A stretch of DNA of 64,000 nt from Pseudodesulfovibrio profundus (GCF_900217235.1 NZ_LT907975.1:310001-374000), one strand, 5' to 3'. Shown: positions 47,120 through 57,283, counted from the first letter of the stretch. Program-made: numbers and translations. The notes: a model not told the origin generated them from the sequence alone.

Positions 47120-48628
47120 CTATGTATCTTTTTTTCGTCTTGGGAAGAATAAAAAGCCAATGCTTAGTACGGCAAGTATAATTATGCTTGTTTTAATCCG
47201 AGTGAAATACTGATGGTAGATTGTCTTGTCTTTGATCGGAGCAACCTGGCTGCTTAAAGTCTCAGCCTTGAATTGTACTGTTGTACTCTGGACGCTACCA
47301 ATTGGTGTTATGAATGCTGATATCCCATTATTGGTGCACCGTATCAGCCACCGACCTTGCTCTACCGCTCGCATGGCAGACAGATTGAGGTGCTGCCGAG
47401 GAGCTGAAGTGTCACCGAACCACGCATCATTACTAATATTAAGAAGGGCACTTGCTCCTTTTTCAACCTGCTTCTGGGCAAGTTCCGGAAAGACGCCTTC
47501 ATAGCAAATCAGCACGCCAAGAGCAATGCCGTCACTGATCAGCGGCGAATTGTTCTTCCCGGGCACAAAATTCCCGACGGCTTTAACCAGCTTTTCAAAA
47601 GGAACCCATTCCTGCAAAGGCATATACTCACCAAAGGGAACCAGGTGTTCTTTGTCGTAAGACTGCGTCATTCTACCAGTCTCATCGATCAACCAGGCTC
47701 GGTTGAGGAGGTTATACGCTCTCGTTTTCAGGTTGATGACATTGTATGCAGGGGAGCCTGTGACAATATGTACACCAGAGTCCTTTGCCAATCCCTGAAT
47801 GGAGTCGTTGAAAGGAGTTCTATCCTGCAAATAGAACGGCATGGCTGTTTCAGGCCATACAACAATTTTGGAGTGATTTTTCTGAATGGCTTCCTGTGTC
47901 AATTGAATATAGGTATTGACCGTTTCAGCCTGGAATTTTTGTTCCCATTTTTGGGCTTGATCCACGTTTCCCTGAATGATCGAAACCATAACGTCAGGTT
48001 CAGGCTGTTTGCTAAAATCAACCCGATAGACACCATAGCCTCCTATGAACAATATCAAGCTCACAGCGAGTAGTGGTGTGCTTCTGTAGGTTGAGTAGAG
48101 CAGCAAGGCCACAGCAAGAGAGGTAAGTATGCCTGACAATCCATATGCGCCCACCAGTGAAGCTGGTTGGATGGCATAAACCCAGGGTACGAAAGCTGAC
48201 CCCAGGTTCATCCATGGAAAGCCGGAAAACATGGTTCCCATGGCTATTTCCATTGCAGCCCAAAGTACGCCGGCAACCAAGCAAAGGGATACTCCTTGCA
48301 GTCGGCGGCCAGCTTTATACATGAGCAGGGAATAGCCTGCATAGTAAAGGCCCAGTATTCCGGCCAGGAGTACTGGGCATGGTAAGGCTATGTACCAGGG
48401 GAGGGCGCCATATATCTGAACAGGGATGACGACCCAATATACTATTCCAACACCGGCCAGAAGAGCTGCGATCCACCCGTATTTAAATGCCTTTTTAGCG
48501 GATGTTGCCCTGAGGCCAATCCATGAAAGACATAGGGGAAATAGCAATGCGGCCAGGGGAAAGTGTAGCAGTGGATTGGCAAAACCTATCCAGGCTCCCA
48601 GTGCTGCAAAGACAACGAGGGAGAGCAC
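47120..48628 (-). CDS. lnt: Apolipoprotein N-acyltransferase
   Basis: The 502-residue protein starts at GTG 48628, touching the corC stop. The first ~210 residues are six or so membrane segments; the rest is a periplasmic nitrilase domain with Glu in VVWPETAMPFYL, Lys in YDKEHLVPFGEYMP and Cys in LGVLICYEGVFPEL (catalytic triad E-K-C). It adds the third acyl chain to lipoproteins. Confidence 0.96.
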   Translation of the reverse strand: MLSLVVFAALGAWIGFANPLLHFPLAALLFPLCLSWIGLRATSAKKAFKYGWIAALLAGVGIVYWVVIPVQIYGALPWYIALPCPVLLAGILGLYYAGYSLLMYKAGRRLQGVSLCLVAGVLWAAMEIAMGTMFSGFPWMNLGSAFVPWVYAIQPASLVGAYGLSGILTSLAVALLLYSTYRSTPLLAVSLILFIGGYGVYRVDFSKQPEPDVMVSIIQGNVDQAQKWEQKFQAETVNTYIQLTQEAIQKNHSKIVVWPETAMPFYLQDRTPFNDSIQGLAKDSGVHIVTGSPAYNVINLKTRAYNLLNRAWLIDETGRMTQSYDKEHLVPFGEYMPLQEWVPFEKLVKAVGNFVPGKNNSPLISDGIALGVLICYEGVFPELAQKQVEKGASALLNISNDAWFGDTSAPRQHLNLSAMRAVEQGRWLIRCTNNGISAFITPIGSVQSTTVQFKAETLSSQVAPIKDKTIYHQYFTRIKTSIIILAVLSIGFLFFPRRKKDT

Positions 48629-49450
48629 CTAGGCCTCTTCCAGGATTTCTATCCGGATTGACCAGATTTGCCGATCGTCAGCTTCAAGTATTGTGAAGCG
48701 CCGTCCGCCAAACGTGAAAAATTCATTCTGGTTGGGGATTCGTCCAGCCATGGCAGCAATGTACCCACCTATGGAGTCGACATCGTTGCTTTCCAGTGCC
48801 AGTGAACACTTTTCACAAACTTCTTCCAGTGGAGTTCGTCCTGAAACTATGAAGACCCCGTTGGGCAATTCCTGAATGTCATCGGGGCGTACCTCGTCGT
48901 ATTCATCGGCAATTTCGCCGACGATTTCTTCAAGAACGTCTTCCATGGTAACCATGCCCGATGTCCCACCATACTCGTCCTGAACAATGGCCATGTGGAG
49001 CTTTTCTCGCTTAAAGGAAGAAAGAATCGAATCAAGCTTACTTTCTTCAGGAACGAAAAAAGCAGGACGCATGATATCTGTGATGGGAAGGTTATCCTTT
49101 CCTTTCAGCAAAGGGATCAGCAAATCCTTTGAGTGGACAACACCAATGATGTGATCCCTGGTTTCAGTGTAAACCGGAATACGCGAATGAGCACCTTGTG
49201 TAACTATAAGGTGAGCAACATCCTGCACGGTCTGCTGATCATTAGCACAGACCATGTCTCTTCTGGGTACCATGATTTCGGTGACTCGTTTTTCATCGAA
49301 ATCAAGTATGTTGAGAAGCATTGAGACTTCATCGCGGTCGATTTCGCCTTCAGCCTTTGCTTCAAGAATGTGCTCTTCCAGATGTTGGCTGTTATTGCCA
49401 AAAATTTTTTTAATAATGTTGATGAATCGACTGTCAGACCCTTCGTCCAA
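48629..49450 (-). CDS. CorC/HlyC-family protein with CBS pair
   Basis: The 273-residue protein starts at TTG 49450 after AAGGAG. Two CBS domains (~65-185; EIMVPRRDMVCANDQQTVQD and DIMRPAFFVPEESKLDSILS) and the C-terminal CorC_HlyC domain (~200-270) are seen, without the DUF21 membrane part. It matches YbeX/CorC, which is linked to lnt in many genomes; the role (metal efflux or ribosome quality) is not settled. The position before lnt agrees. Confidence 0.9.
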   Translation of the reverse strand: MDEGSDSRFINIIKKIFGNNSQHLEEHILEAKAEGEIDRDEVSMLLNILDFDEKRVTEIMVPRRDMVCANDQQTVQDVAHLIVTQGAHSRIPVYTETRDHIIGVVHSKDLLIPLLKGKDNLPITDIMRPAFFVPEESKLDSILSSFKREKLHMAIVQDEYGGTSGMVTMEDVLEEIVGEIADEYDEVRPDDIQELPNGVFIVSGRTPLEEVCEKCSLALESNDVDSIGGYIAAMAGRIPNQNEFFTFGGRRFTILEADDRQIWSIRIEILEEA

Positions 49451-49572
49451 GACCAGACTCCTTGATAGGTGTTACTGAAATCTGTTTTTGCTATTAGACA
49501 CAAGCATCATTGCATAAGAGCTATTTAGACAGTGGAAGACCCCCTGTCAATAGGACGACAAGAGAAGGATTG

Positions 49573-51453
49573 TTACAAAAAACCAAGCTTTTTAAGGTGG
49601 ATTTCCAAACAGGATATGGCGGCAGGTGTAACGCCTGAAATGCGACTGGCCTGTCCAAGCGTCATGGGCTGCACGTTCGTCAGCTTTTCTTTTACTTCCG
49701 TAGTGAGCCCTGCAACATTTGCATAATCCAGGCTAGGCGGTAATGTTACGTTTTCAAGTTGCTTGAATTTTTTGACAAGCTCTTCCTGTTTGACAAGATA
49801 CCCTTCATAACGAAGCTGTGTTTCAGCTTCCCGTAATACTGCATCATCCATCTCAGCCAATTGTGGATAGAAGACCTCAAGTTCTTCAATTGTCATCTGA
49901 GGTTGACGAAGCAGGGCGGCCAGCTCGACGGCTTTGCCTGGGATCGATGCGCCAATCGAGCGCATTATTTCCCTGTTTTCTGCATTCGGTTTGATCCGTA
50001 TTGATTTCATGGCCTCAATTACGGTCTGTAATTGGTTTTCTTTACGTGTGAAAATTTCCCAATGCTGATCGTCGACAAGACCAACTTCGCGCCCCTTGGG
50101 GGTCAGGCGTTGATCGGCATTTCCCTCACGAAGCAGCAGTCGATGTTCTGCGCGTGAAGTGAACATGCGATATGGCTCCAGCGTTCCTTTGGTGACTAAA
50201 TCATCAACCAGGACAGCCATATATGCTTGATCACGCGAAAGCAGGAATGGTTCACGGCCATCATGTTTTGCAGCAACATTCAGTGCTGCCCAGAGGCCTT
50301 GTGCTGCAGCTTCTTCGTAGCCGGAGGTGCCATTGATTTGTCCGGCCATATATAGACCGTCGACACGCTTGGTCTCCAGAGTCGGCTTCATCTGAGTCGG
50401 GGGGACAAAGTCATATTCGATGGCATAGCCAGGGCGAACAATTTGGGCATTCTCCAAGCCGACAATTGCTGCAACCATTTTTTTTTGAACATCAAAAGGG
50501 AGGCTGGTCGGTATGCCGCTAGGATACATTTCAGGATTGTCCAACCCCTCTGGCTCGACAAAGACCTGATGCCGGTCCTTTTCCGGGAACCGGGCAACCT
50601 TGTCTTCAATGGAAGGGCAGTATCTGGCACCAGTTCCTTCAATGACGCCGGTGAACATCGGAGAACGGTCGAATCCGGTTCGGATAGCATCATGGGCTTC
50701 CGGATTGGTATACGTCAGATAGCAGGGGACCTGCTCCAGAGGAACCGTCTTGTTGCGAAAGCTGAAAGGCTGAGGTGGATCATCACCAGGCTGGATCTGC
50801 ATTTTGTCGAAATCGATGGTCGACTTCAGCAAGCGTGGAGTTGTTCCGGTTTTTAGTCTTCCCAGCTCAAATCCAAGTGACCTGAGCGAATCCGAAAGTG
50901 TATTGGATGCAGGGTCACCAAAGCGGCCACCTTTGAAGTTGCTGAGCCCAACGTGCATCAACCCTTTCAAAAATGTCCCGGTAGTGAGCAGTACTGCGTC
51001 GGACGGGATTGATTCGCCCAACTCGGTCTTAACTCCGCAGGTTCGACCATCTTCGACAAGTATTTCGGAAGCGGTGTCTTGGAAGACCCAAAGGTTGTCC
51101 TGGGAAAAAATCGATTTTTGGACAACGCGCATATACTCGGCGCGATCAATCTGAGCGCGACTCGAGCGAACGGCTGGACCTTTGCGAGTATTCAGAATGC
51201 GGAACTGTATCCCGGCGGCATCCGCCCACAGTCCCATCATTCCACCCAGTGCATCGATCTCTTTGACCATGTGTCCTTTTGCAAGCCCGCCGATGGCTGG
51301 GTTGCATGAGAGATGGCCAATCCTATCAATGTTGATCGTCAGCAGTAACGTCTTCAGACCAAGCCGGGAAGATGCCATGGCAGCTTCACAGCCGGCATGA
51401 CCTGCGCCCACGACTATAAGGTCGAACTTCTGCGGAAAAGGAGCTTTATCCAT
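49573..51453 (-). CDS. mnmG: tRNA uridine-5-carboxymethylaminomethyl modification enzyme MnmG
   Basis: The 626-residue protein has the FAD motif VVGAGHAGCEAAMASSRLGL at the start, CNPAIGGLAKGHMVKEIDAL, QFRILNTRKGPAVRSSRAQ and GQINGTSGYEEAAAQGL, all diagnostic for MnmG/GidA. With MnmE it modifies wobble uridine of several tRNAs. The C-terminal helical domain ends with the MTLGQASRISGVTPAAISCL motif. It begins 14 bp after the M20 gene stop. Confidence 0.97.
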   Translation of the reverse strand: MDKAPFPQKFDLIVVGAGHAGCEAAMASSRLGLKTLLLTINIDRIGHLSCNPAIGGLAKGHMVKEIDALGGMMGLWADAAGIQFRILNTRKGPAVRSSRAQIDRAEYMRVVQKSIFSQDNLWVFQDTASEILVEDGRTCGVKTELGESIPSDAVLLTTGTFLKGLMHVGLSNFKGGRFGDPASNTLSDSLRSLGFELGRLKTGTTPRLLKSTIDFDKMQIQPGDDPPQPFSFRNKTVPLEQVPCYLTYTNPEAHDAIRTGFDRSPMFTGVIEGTGARYCPSIEDKVARFPEKDRHQVFVEPEGLDNPEMYPSGIPTSLPFDVQKKMVAAIVGLENAQIVRPGYAIEYDFVPPTQMKPTLETKRVDGLYMAGQINGTSGYEEAAAQGLWAALNVAAKHDGREPFLLSRDQAYMAVLVDDLVTKGTLEPYRMFTSRAEHRLLLREGNADQRLTPKGREVGLVDDQHWEIFTRKENQLQTVIEAMKSIRIKPNAENREIMRSIGASIPGKAVELAALLRQPQMTIEELEVFYPQLAEMDDAVLREAETQLRYEGYLVKQEELVKKFKQLENVTLPPSLDYANVAGLTTEVKEKLTNVQPMTLGQASRISGVTPAAISCLEIHLKKLGFL

Positions 51454-51467
51454 GGCTGTAGGCTGAA

Positions 51468-52688
51468 TCAGGAGATCAGCATGTCGGCTATAACTTTTGC
51501 ATCACCGATCGTGTTCTTTATCGAGGCCCATTCATTGGGCTGGTGAGCGCAGTGGTTGAGGGTGGCCCATACAACGACATGGTAGCCTTTGCGGCGAAGC
51601 AGAGCGGCTACGGTGCCGCCACCAACGCCAACGGGGCGCGGAGAGTTGTTGTAGACCCGCTTGATACTGGCAATGGTCTTTTGGACAATCTCACTGTCTT
51701 CCGGTGTTGCCGGAGCAGCCTGTTCGCGCATCGGAACTTCATAAGAAATGGTTACGCCGTATTCGTCTTCAACTTCTTTGCCGTATACTTTAATCTGGTC
51801 GAGGATTTCGTCCAGGTCGTATTCAGGCATTACGCGGGAATCGACGTAGAAGACATCGCGCCCGGGAATGGTGTTGACGTTAGTAACGTTTGCTTCCTTC
51901 ATTGTCGGCTGAAAAGTCGAGCGAGGAGGATCGAATATGGGATTTTCCGCATCAAAAATATCTTCAAGTTGTTTAATCTTGAGAATCATTGCAGAGGCCG
52001 GGACAAGAGTATTAATCCCCTGGTCTGGAGTGGAGGCGTGGCATTGCTTGCCTTCAACTATGACTTTCAACCAGAACATGGACTTTTCTGCAACTTCGAC
52101 CATATCGGAAGTCGATTCACCAAAATCCGGGACAAGAATAAGGTCTTCTTTTTTGAAAAGCTCTTCATGTTCGCGAAGCAGGTAGTCAAGGCCAAAGGTC
52201 GAGCCTGTTTCTTCATCTGCAATGAATATCATACCGTAATTGATTTCAGGGGTGATCCCATTGTCAATCAGAGCATGGGCGGTCAACAGGGAGGAAACTA
52301 TTCCTTGCTGATTGTCTTCGACTCCGCGGCCAGTAATGACATCGCCATCGCGAACCACGGTGTATGGGTCTGAGTTCCACAATCCCAGATCGCCCGGAGG
52401 AACGATATCGGTGTGCGAAATAACCCACAGGGTTTTTTCTGTGTTTTTGCCAGGTATGATGGCTGCCACACTAGGTCGGTATCCGCAACTGACGCTTTCG
52501 TCCGGAGCACGATATTCACGAATGTCAGCAATTCCCATGGACTTCAGGTAGGATAAAAGAAAATCTGCTTTTTCTTTTTCTCCGTCCCCGCCATTTTTAG
52601 GGCCCATGGCAGGAATGGCAGTCAAAGCGGTCTGCAGTTCGACTACTCGATCAGATTGTTTTTCTATCGTATCAAAAACTGATTTCAT
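51468..52688 (-). CDS. M20-family metallopeptidase/deacylase
   Basis: The 406-residue protein has metal ligands in VISHTDIVPPGDL, GVEDNQQG and IADEETGSTFG (catalytic Glu), with a dimerisation lid between ~190 and 310. It resembles the M20 metallo-hydrolases related to DapE, ArgE and YgeY. The substrate cannot be told from sequence. It starts a minus-strand run with mnmG. Confidence 0.88.
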   Translation of the reverse strand: MKSVFDTIEKQSDRVVELQTALTAIPAMGPKNGGDGEKEKADFLLSYLKSMGIADIREYRAPDESVSCGYRPSVAAIIPGKNTEKTLWVISHTDIVPPGDLGLWNSDPYTVVRDGDVITGRGVEDNQQGIVSSLLTAHALIDNGITPEINYGMIFIADEETGSTFGLDYLLREHEELFKKEDLILVPDFGESTSDMVEVAEKSMFWLKVIVEGKQCHASTPDQGINTLVPASAMILKIKQLEDIFDAENPIFDPPRSTFQPTMKEANVTNVNTIPGRDVFYVDSRVMPEYDLDEILDQIKVYGKEVEDEYGVTISYEVPMREQAAPATPEDSEIVQKTIASIKRVYNNSPRPVGVGGGTVAALLRRKGYHVVVWATLNHCAHQPNEWASIKNTIGDAKVIADMLIS

Positions 52689-52737
52689 AAACGACGCCTC
52701 CGGCTGCCATTTTAATAGCTGTTGTTTGTACTCAAAG

Positions 52738-52770
52738 CAAAAAAAAAGGCGGGGTCCAAGCCCCGCCCCT
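52738..52770 (-). terminator. Rho-independent terminator of the PxxKW gene
   Basis: The stem GGCGGGG / CCCCGCC with a TCCAAG loop is followed on the minus strand by nine T, 20 bp after the stop of the cysteine-rich protein gene. Confidence 0.93.
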
Positions 52771-52786
52771 TGTCTGAAACTGGTTC

Positions 52787-53071
52787 CTAGCGACCGCGAG
52801 CGGCACGTTTGGATGCCTTCAGCGGGTTGACCTTGACCGCACCGGCGCTGTCAACCTCTGCACGGACGTGGGTGGCAAAGTTGCAAACACCGTGAGCCCA
52901 TTTCATTGCAGGTTGGGCGTAGGCAGGGCAGTACTTGCCGCCTTCTACAGCAGCAACACGTTCGCAACCTTCACATTTCTCAACAATTTCTTCCATGATC
53001 ATGCCCTTGTAGCTGAGACCTTCATCAGTCTTTACAGCGCCCTCAAGGGAAATAGCTTTTTTCTTGGCCAT
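52787..53071 (-). CDS. PxxKW-family cysteine-rich protein
   Basis: The 94-residue protein starts after AGGAGG. It has four cysteines (C33, C36, C48, C63) in CEGCERV, KYCPAYAQPAMKW and GVCNFATH; P54-A-M-K-W58 is the family signature. It may bind zinc or an iron-sulfur cluster. The family is known chiefly from sulfate reducers; the function is unknown. It has its own terminator. Confidence 0.9.
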   Translation of the reverse strand: MAKKKAISLEGAVKTDEGLSYKGMIMEEIVEKCEGCERVAAVEGGKYCPAYAQPAMKWAHGVCNFATHVRAEVDSAGAVKVNPLKASKRAARGR

Positions 53072-53203
53072 TGTGTGCCTTCCTCCTAAAAAATGAATCG
53101 GCTAAAATTATGCTCCGAAAGCATATTAATCTCGTTTGTGGTGCAAGAGCAGAATTCGATATGCACCATGGGGGGTGGTTGTCAAGTTTTTTTAGACTTG
53201 ATT

Positions 53204-54535
53204 TTACTTTTTAGCCACCGAAACAACCCATTCTTTTGCTCGCAACGCATCGTAATGCAATGCTTTTATGTCCATTGTCCAGTAATTTCCATATAAATAA
53301 AGAATTTTACCTCCAACCATTGTCATGCACACTTCATGACCCGTACTTGCATAAACCAAATGTGAAATCGGATTGTATACTGGCATCATGTTGGGTGAGG
53401 ATAAATCAAATGCAATCAAATCCGCCGGACTTCCAATTGCAATCTGTCCAAGCTCACTCATCCCCAAACAGTTTGCTGAGCCTCGTGTTGCCATATCCAG
53501 TACCGACTGAGCATTTACGGCTGACGCATCATTTTGGCGAACTTTACCTATGAGTGCGGCCAACCCCATCTCTCTAAACATGTTCAGTTGATTATTGCTT
53601 GAAGCGCCATCAGTTCCAAGTCCGACAACAACACCAGCGTCAAGCATCTCCTGAACAGGTGATATTCCGGAATTCAGCTTAAGATTGGATGAGGGGTTGT
53701 GAACAACATTTACCTGGCGTTCAGATAAGAGGGCAATCTCTTCGCTTGTCACATCAACACAGTGGTGAAGAGTTGTACATGGCGAAAGCAGGTCTAAATC
53801 CGCCAACAGTTGAACCGGGCGTTTGCCGTACTTGTCCAGGCAAATGGCTGTTTCTTCGGGAGACTCAGCCAGGTGGATCTGCCATTGGAGACCCAAATCT
53901 TTTGCAAGATGGTAGCTGGCTTCAAGGTCGCCGGGCTTTACGGTGAATACCGCGTGGGGAGTTACAGCCGTACTGATGAGCTGGCTGCTACTGTATTTAC
54001 TATGTAGCTCTCGTATTGTTTTCCAACAATCTTCGGCTGTTGGAAACATTGGAGATGGAAAACTGAAAAATCCTTCGCCCAAGACGGCACGTAGTCCAGC
54101 CTGATTAGCTTCATCTCCAGTTGTGAATTCCTTAAAGTAACCGTTTAAGAATGAGGTGCACCCGGTTCTGATTAATTCAGCACACCCAATGCGTGCTCCT
54201 ATACGCAGCATCTCCTCTGTGAGTTGATGCTCTACTGGCCATATGTGTTTTTCCAGCCAACGCATTAGGGGAAGGTCATCAGCGACCCCCCTGAGTAGCG
54301 TCATGGGTAAATGAGTGTGGGCATTGACTAGGCCGGGCATCAGAATCTTGCCGACCATGTCCAGTCGTTCAATAGGTGCATATGCTGACTCCATGTCAGC
54401 ATATGTACCTATGTCAGCGATGATATCATTTTTGATGACAACGGCCCCGTTGCTTATGATCCGGCGCTTTTCATCCTGAGTGATAATTGTGTCGGCGCGG
54501 ACCAGCAGATCGCAATCGGGCAAAGGTGTTGTCAT
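53204..54535 (-). CDS. mtaD: 5-methylthioadenosine/S-adenosylhomocysteine deaminase (amidohydrolase)
   Basis: The 443-residue protein has the amidohydrolase metal motif LVNAHTHLPMTLLRGVADDL, the QIHLAES histidine, TTLHHCVDVT and the GLGTDGASSNNQLNMFREM aspartate. It is a cytoplasmic zinc enzyme of the MTA/SAH deaminase type. It begins 1 bp from mtnP, so deaminated or intact methylthioadenosine is handled by one operon. Confidence 0.88.
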   Translation of the reverse strand: MTTPLPDCDLLVRADTIITQDEKRRIISNGAVVIKNDIIADIGTYADMESAYAPIERLDMVGKILMPGLVNAHTHLPMTLLRGVADDLPLMRWLEKHIWPVEHQLTEEMLRIGARIGCAELIRTGCTSFLNGYFKEFTTGDEANQAGLRAVLGEGFFSFPSPMFPTAEDCWKTIRELHSKYSSSQLISTAVTPHAVFTVKPGDLEASYHLAKDLGLQWQIHLAESPEETAICLDKYGKRPVQLLADLDLLSPCTTLHHCVDVTSEEIALLSERQVNVVHNPSSNLKLNSGISPVQEMLDAGVVVGLGTDGASSNNQLNMFREMGLAALIGKVRQNDASAVNAQSVLDMATRGSANCLGMSELGQIAIGSPADLIAFDLSSPNMMPVYNPISHLVYASTGHEVCMTMVGGKILYLYGNYWTMDIKALHYDALRAKEWVVSVAKK

Positions 54536-54536
54536 T

Positions 54537-55286
54537 CTAATCTATATTGCGGATTGTTTCCTTGAGCAGGGAAATCACTTTCTCAACGTTCCCTTTGAAG
54601 ACTTCCAGAATATCGTCCCATGTTACAGGAGCTTCATCAGTCTTCCAGCAGTCGTAGTCTGTGCTCATCGCCACAGCGGCATAGGGGATGCCAGCCTCGT
54701 TCGCAAAAATGCACTCAGGGGCAACGCTCATGTTGATAACGTCTGCGCCCCACATGCGGAACATGTTTGATTCGGCACGAGTTGAAAAACGTGAGCCTTC
54801 AATCGTAATGACCGTTCCAGTTTTGTGGTGCGTTATGTTGAGGTCTTCACATCCTTTGATCAAGGTATTGCGCATATTCTTGTCGAAAGGTTCTGCCATG
54901 CCTGTATGCACTGCATTGTGCGGCTCAAAGGAATCAAAGAAGGACACATCGCGGCGTCTGGTGAAGTCAATGAATTGATCGAGAATAACCAAATGGCCCC
55001 GGTCGATTTTTTCACGCAAAGAACCACAGGCGGTAGTTGCCAGAATTTGACTGCAACCAACCTCTTTCAACGCTTGGATATTAGCCTTGTAGTTGACGAA
55101 TGTCGGAGGGATTGTGTGCTCTCGACCGTGGCGAGCAAGTATGGCGACTTCGCGCCCTTCAATGCGACCGGTTTTCAAAGGGGAAGAGGGGGCTCCAAAC
55201 GCCGTTTCAACATTGATGTCTTGTGCATCCTGTAGAATGTCGGGGTTATCCAGTCCACTGCCGCCTATAATTCCGATTTTAGTCAT
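54537..55286 (-). CDS. mtnP: S-methyl-5'-thioadenosine phosphorylase
   Basis: The 249-residue protein is read from ATG 55286; a GTG two codons earlier (55292) is also possible. IGIIGGSGLD, the ILARHGREHTIPPTFVNYKA phosphate/substrate segment and EGSRFSTRAESNMFRMWGAD are MTAP signatures. It splits methylthioadenosine to adenine and methylthioribose 1-phosphate. Adenine then feeds apt, which precedes it. Confidence 0.95.
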   Translation of the reverse strand: MTKIGIIGGSGLDNPDILQDAQDINVETAFGAPSSPLKTGRIEGREVAILARHGREHTIPPTFVNYKANIQALKEVGCSQILATTACGSLREKIDRGHLVILDQFIDFTRRRDVSFFDSFEPHNAVHTGMAEPFDKNMRNTLIKGCEDLNITHHKTGTVITIEGSRFSTRAESNMFRMWGADVINMSVAPECIFANEAGIPYAAVAMSTDYDCWKTDEAPVTWDDILEVFKGNVEKVISLLKETIRNID

Positions 55287-55295
55287 ATTCACTCG

Positions 55296-55817
55296 CTAGT
55301 CGATTTCAAGAAGGAAGCAGTGATTGTGCCCGGAATCTTTCATGACCTTGGGACCATCGAGGAATCCGAGTTGCACGACAAAACCACAACCTACGATGTC
55401 TCCACCAGCCTCGGTAACCAGTTTAAGCATGCCTTCGGCCGTGCCACCCGTGGCGAGTAAGTCGTCGATTACCAGTACTTTTTCACCTTCTGCGATAGCA
55501 TCTTCATGCATGCAAAGTGTGTCCGTGCCATATTCCAAATCGTAAGAAACACAGCGGTTTTTATGAGGAAGTTTGCCAGGTTTCCGAACCGGTACGAATC
55601 CAATGCCCATCTTGTACGCCAAGGGAGCGCCAAAGATGAAACCTCGAGCTTCTGCTGCAACGATCTTCGTTGCTCCTGAGTCCTTGAATTTCTCTGCAAG
55701 GCAGTCGACCGTATGTCGGAATGCGTCCGGGTCGCTGAGAATAGGTGTAATGTCGAAAAAGACAATCCCTTCCTTGGGATAGTCTTGAATATCTCTGATA
55801 TAATCTCGCAAATTCAT
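55296..55817 (-). CDS. apt: Adenine phosphoribosyltransferase
   Basis: The 173-residue protein starts at 55817 after GGAGG. MNLRDYIRDIQDYPKEGIVF is the family opening, and VLVIDDLLATGGTAEGM is the PRPP-binding motif. It turns adenine and PRPP into AMP. It is the first gene of the apt-mtnP-mtaD salvage operon. Confidence 0.96.
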   Translation of the reverse strand: MNLRDYIRDIQDYPKEGIVFFDITPILSDPDAFRHTVDCLAEKFKDSGATKIVAAEARGFIFGAPLAYKMGIGFVPVRKPGKLPHKNRCVSYDLEYGTDTLCMHEDAIAEGEKVLVIDDLLATGGTAEGMLKLVTEAGGDIVGCGFVVQLGFLDGPKVMKDSGHNHCFLLEID

Positions 55818-55942
55818 GATACAACCTCCAAATGGTAAATACCGTGAACTCATAAGTCTACAATTGATAGGGTGTCAATATGGTTGCAGGCGGCATGCAG
55901 TTAAGCTAGTCACCATGAATCAATGCCTAAGAGGGAGTAAAA

Positions 55943-56731
55943 ATGAGTAAAGATACACCATACAGAGCAAAGAAAAGCCTTGGGCAAAACTTTTTGCAGG
56001 ATCAAAATATATGCCGTCGAATAGTGCAATCTGCGGAAATCAATGAGCAGGATGTCATATTGGAAATTGGTCCGGGGCAGGGGGCGTTGACCAAATTCAT
56101 CATTGAAGAGGGACCAGAACGGTTTATGGTTCTGGAAAAAGACGATGAACTTGCCTCGCAGTTGCTGGATCAATATCCATCTATAGAAATGCATGAAGGG
56201 GATGCATTGGAGTTTGACTGGAACTCACTCAATACACTTAATCAGTGTAAAATTATGGGGAATCTTCCCTATAATGTGGGCTCCAAGTTGATTTGGGATA
56301 TTGTCAGCCAGGTCAAAACAATGGAGCGAGCCATTTTCATGGTACAGCATGAGGTCGCCATGAGGTTGACTGCCCAGCCTGGAAACAAGACGTATGGCGG
56401 ACTGACAGCCTGGGTAAACAACTTTGCTGACACAAGGTATCTCTTCAAAGTTCCGCCGACAGTTTTCCGACCTCGCCCCAAGGTTGATTCTGCCGTTGTT
56501 GCTTTCAGGCCGCTTCCAATGGCCCAATGGCCGGAGAATCCTGATGCACTGGCGAAGTTGATCAAAATGCTTTTTCAACAACGAAGGAAGCAATTGTCAT
56601 CTATACTGAAAAAGAAATGGACAAAAGGTGTAGAACTTTGGTTCGAAAACGAGGAGGTCAGCCCCAAGGCTCGACCCGAAAATCTGACTCCAGACCAGTT
56701 TAAGCGGTTATCGAATGTGCTATCGTTCTGA
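55943..56731 (+). CDS. rsmA: 16S rRNA (adenine(1518)-N6/adenine(1519)-N6)-dimethyltransferase
   Basis: The 262-residue protein starts after GGGAG. KKSLGQNFLQDQNI, EIGPGQGALT (SAM motif) and catalytic NLPYNVGSKLIWDI are present, then FRPRPKVDSAVV. It dimethylates the 3' end of 16S rRNA and acts in small-subunit assembly. Confidence 0.97.
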   Translation: MSKDTPYRAKKSLGQNFLQDQNICRRIVQSAEINEQDVILEIGPGQGALTKFIIEEGPERFMVLEKDDELASQLLDQYPSIEMHEGDALEFDWNSLNTLNQCKIMGNLPYNVGSKLIWDIVSQVKTMERAIFMVQHEVAMRLTAQPGNKTYGGLTAWVNNFADTRYLFKVPPTVFRPRPKVDSAVVAFRPLPMAQWPENPDALAKLIKMLFQQRRKQLSSILKKKWTKGVELWFENEEVSPKARPENLTPDQFKRLSNVLSF

Positions 56732-56995
56732 TTTTCACAAAAGACCGTAGTTAGTGATTTTTGAGTGACTTTCTCAAGTGCAAACAAGGGGGTGGAGAGT
56801 GGTCCATCCCCCTCGGAAAACACCATATAACAGAGTTTTTTTCCATTTTTTTAACTGCTCGGACTGGACACAAATCGAAAGTTCCATTAAGGCCAAGAGA
56901 AAAGTTGTTAGGAAAAGAAGTGCCGACGTGTTTTTTTCGCTTTCGAAAGCACTTCAACCGATACTTAGGTTAATCTTATTGAGGAGGATGGACTG

Positions 56996-57268
56996 ATGAC
57001 AAAGGCTGATTTGGTTGTCAAAATCGCGGAAAAGGCAAACCTGACAAAGGCGAATGCCGAACGTTCCCTGAATGCATTCTTGGAGACCGTGGAAGACACG
57101 CTCGTAAAAGAAGGCAAACTTACTCTGACCGGTTTCGGCACATTTGCCGTAGACGAACGCAAGGCTCGCGTTGGTCGTAACCCTCGTACTGGCGCTGAAA
57201 TCAAGATTCCGGCTACTAAAGTCGTCAAATTCCGTCCCGGCAAGCTCCTCAAGGACGCCGTAAAATAA
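56996..57268 (+). CDS. HU-family DNA-binding protein (second copy in the window)
   Basis: The 90-residue protein starts after GAGGAGGATGGACTG. It is MTKADLVVKIAEKANLTKAN-like at the start, with LTGFGTFAVDERKARVGRNP and TGAEIKIPATKVVKFRPGK. It is a short canonical HU, more similar to common HU than the copy at 43933-44208. A 264-bp gap upstream leaves room for regulation. A small membrane protein gene follows 15 bp downstream. Confidence 0.95.
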   Translation: MTKADLVVKIAEKANLTKANAERSLNAFLETVEDTLVKEGKLTLTGFGTFAVDERKARVGRNPRTGAEIKIPATKVVKFRPGKLLKDAVK

Positions 57269-57283
57269 TCAGGAGAAAATTTC

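Noticed and set aside
51543-52373. Plus-strand frame opposite the M20 hydrolase
   Set aside because: Antisense shadow without motifs or a ribosome site.
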